A stretch of DNA of 64,000 bases from Pseudomonadota bacterium (GTDB taxonomy: Bacteria; Myxococcota_A; Polyangia; Polyangiales; Polyangiaceae). Both the position numbers and the translations under genes were made by a program. Below the pieces are notes generated by a model. It did no database searches, was not told the origin of the DNA, and saw only the letters and a list, made by a program, of their open reading frames with translations. Location of the stretch: positions 1 to 64,000 of the forward strand of contig JAEYYX010000015.1 of assembly GCA_023428245.1 (NCBI GenBank), read 5' to 3'. Within the stretch, counting starts at the first letter, position 1. Each line of letters starts with the position of its first letter. Below, piece by piece: positions 62,883 through 64,000 of this stretch.

Positions 62883-64000
62883 GCGGGTCTTTGCCGAGGC
62901 CAAGCCTCTGCTGGCGGTCGCGCTGGCGCTGGCTATCGCGCTCTTGGCGGAGCTGGTTCCGGCTCTCGCTCCTGTGAGGGTTCTTTCCGCAGTGAAGCGC
63001 CCTCCTGGCCTCATGGAGCAGGCGCCTTCTGCCCCACCGGAGGCCACGGAAGGAGAAGCGTTGCTCGAACGATCGGCGCTCGTTTCAGAAGCTCGTCTCG
63101 GCGCCGATGAGTCAGCTTCGGTGCTCGTGGCGGACCGGCTCGAGAGTTTGCCGGATTTCGGCGAGCCACCGCGACCTTTGGTCGACCCGAGCGGCCGAGC
63201 TCTCGACCAGTTTTTTGCGAGCCTCGATCGCACACGGCGGGGCGAAGCGGGAGCCACCACACGCGTCTTGCACTACGGTGACTCGCTTATTGTGAGTGAT
63301 TACGTATCGGGGACGTTACGCCGCCGCATGCAAGGCACTTTCGGCGACGGAGGGCACGGCTATCAACTGATGGCGAACGCCTGGCCTGCCTACTTTCACA
63401 ATGACGTCTTCCGTTTTGCCACAGCGGGCTTCCGCGCAAGTCGCATCGTCGGGCCTGAGACGAAAGACGGTCTGTACGGGCTCGGTGGCGTGACGTTTCG
63501 GAGCTATTCGGGTCTTCGAGCTCAGTTCCGCACCGAAGAAAAAGGGGCCTTTGGCCGCTCGGTCTCGAAATTCATCGTTTCGTACCTGGAATCCCCGGGA
63601 GCGGGGTCGCTCGAGGTGTGGATCGACGGCGCTCAAGTAGCGACCATCGACACGAATGGTCCGAAGCCCCGTGTGATGCGTCGCTCATTTTCGGTCCCCG
63701 ACGGTCCCCACCGCTTCGAGATCGTGACCCGTGGCGGCGAGACGCGGACCTTTGGTGTCGTGATGGAGCGGGACGAGCCGGGCGTCGTCTGGGATGCGCT
63801 CGGCATCCAAGGGGCGCGGATTCGCTTCTTGGACAAGATCGAGCCGGAACACTTTGCGGATGAGCTGCGCTGGCGCGATCCGAAGCTCGTCGTGTTTGAG
63901 TTCGGCACGAACGAATCCGGGGACGGCTACGCGTACCCGATGCCCGAATATCAAAGGACCATGCAGGAGGTGCTCCGAAGGGTGCGCGCCGCGGTGCCCT
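62866..64000 (+). CDS. Membrane-anchored SGNH/GDSL-family hydrolase (partial)
   Basis: The reading frame begins at ATG 62866, overlapping the FHA gene by 17 bases, and runs off the window end (378 complete codons seen). An N-terminal membrane segment ('LLAVALALAIALLAELVPAL') is followed by a linker and an SGNH hydrolase-like domain with block I 'VLHYGDSLIV' and block III 'FEFGTNESGDG'. A carbohydrate-binding-like middle part ('SLEVWIDGAQV') lies between the blocks. The terminal Asp-x-x-His block would be beyond the edge. Related proteins are often O-acetyl esterases or transferases acting on envelope polysaccharides; that is inference. Confidence 0.85.
   Translation, partial: MQRNPKRVFAEAKPLLAVALALAIALLAELVPALAPVRVLSAVKRPPGLMEQAPSAPPEATEGEALLERSALVSEARLGADESASVLVADRLESLPDFGEPPRPLVDPSGRALDQFFASLDRTRRGEAGATTRVLHYGDSLIVSDYVSGTLRRRMQGTFGDGGHGYQLMANAWPAYFHNDVFRFATAGFRASRIVGPETKDGLYGLGGVTFRSYSGLRAQFRTEEKGAFGRSVSKFIVSYLESPGAGSLEVWIDGAQVATIDTNGPKPRVMRRSFSVPDGPHRFEIVTRGGETRTFGVVMERDEPGVVWDALGIQGARIRFLDKIEPEHFADELRWRDPKLVVFEFGTNESGDGYAYPMPEYQRTMQEVLRRVRAAVP

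Noticed and set aside
1..64000. Insertion sequences, prophage or integration signatures
   Set aside because: No transposase, integrase or phage gene is recognisable; the lone tRNA-His has no adjacent integrase or duplicated 3' end.

Overview
The window looks like chromosomal DNA of a myxobacterium-like organism (Myxococcota, probably the Polyangia side). It is GC-rich with strong GC3 bias. It carries AgmX/PglI-type and AglT-type proteins, OmpA-like 'myxo' outer-membrane barrels, an FHA-containing sigma-54 activator, several other FHA proteins and giant TPR proteins. This placement is inferred from gene content only; no 16S gene or other marker is present.

Region 1 (1-9.7 kb, minus strand) holds a degenerate sensor kinase and a three-gene nitrate/nitrite reduction operon. 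The operon encodes a single polypeptide that fuses uroporphyrinogen-III synthase, NirB and NirD, then a four-cluster ferredoxin fused to a DmsC-type membrane anchor, then a NasA-type molybdopterin nitrate reductase. An interrupted 12-bp inverted repeat lies between this operon and the divergent 6-phosphogluconate dehydrogenase gene.

Region 2 (9.7-21.7 kb) is housekeeping: gnd, glnS, a SWIM/SNF2 helicase, an RNase Z-like hydrolase, a nucleotidyltransferase, an EEP-family hydrolase, frr, a PP2C phosphatase behind an 11-codon leader ORF, a lipoprotein, and tRNA-His.

Region 3 (21.8-30.3 kb) has a Cache-HAMP receptor without an output domain, a HEAT-repeat protein, two tandem outer-membrane barrel genes, ftsY, a carboxypeptidase-regulatory-like membrane protein, a YraN-family protein and a Cys-rich lipoprotein.

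Region 4 (30.5-52.5 kb, plus strand) is the centrepiece. It is a Glt/Nfs-like trans-envelope gene set: two secreted TPR proteins (GltC- and GltD/AgnA-like), a TPR lipoprotein (GltE/AglT-like), a small secreted protein, an FHA-TM-AgmX/PglI-tail protein (GltG/PglI-like), another TPR lipoprotein, and a ~3,470-residue TPR protein (GltI/AgmK-like) with a distinct C-terminal domain. A promoter overlapped by a perfect palindrome precedes it, and strong terminators divide it into at least three transcription units. No AglRQS motor and no GltJ/AgmX gene is visible in the window.

Region 5 (52.7-64 kb) contains an outer-membrane-type protein, an FHA sigma-54 activator, a lipoprotein amidase, a DksA-like regulator, MlaC, a PilS-like kinase next to PilC, a class C beta-lactamase-fold hydrolase, and a double-FHA membrane protein overlapping an SGNH-hydrolase gene that runs off the right edge.
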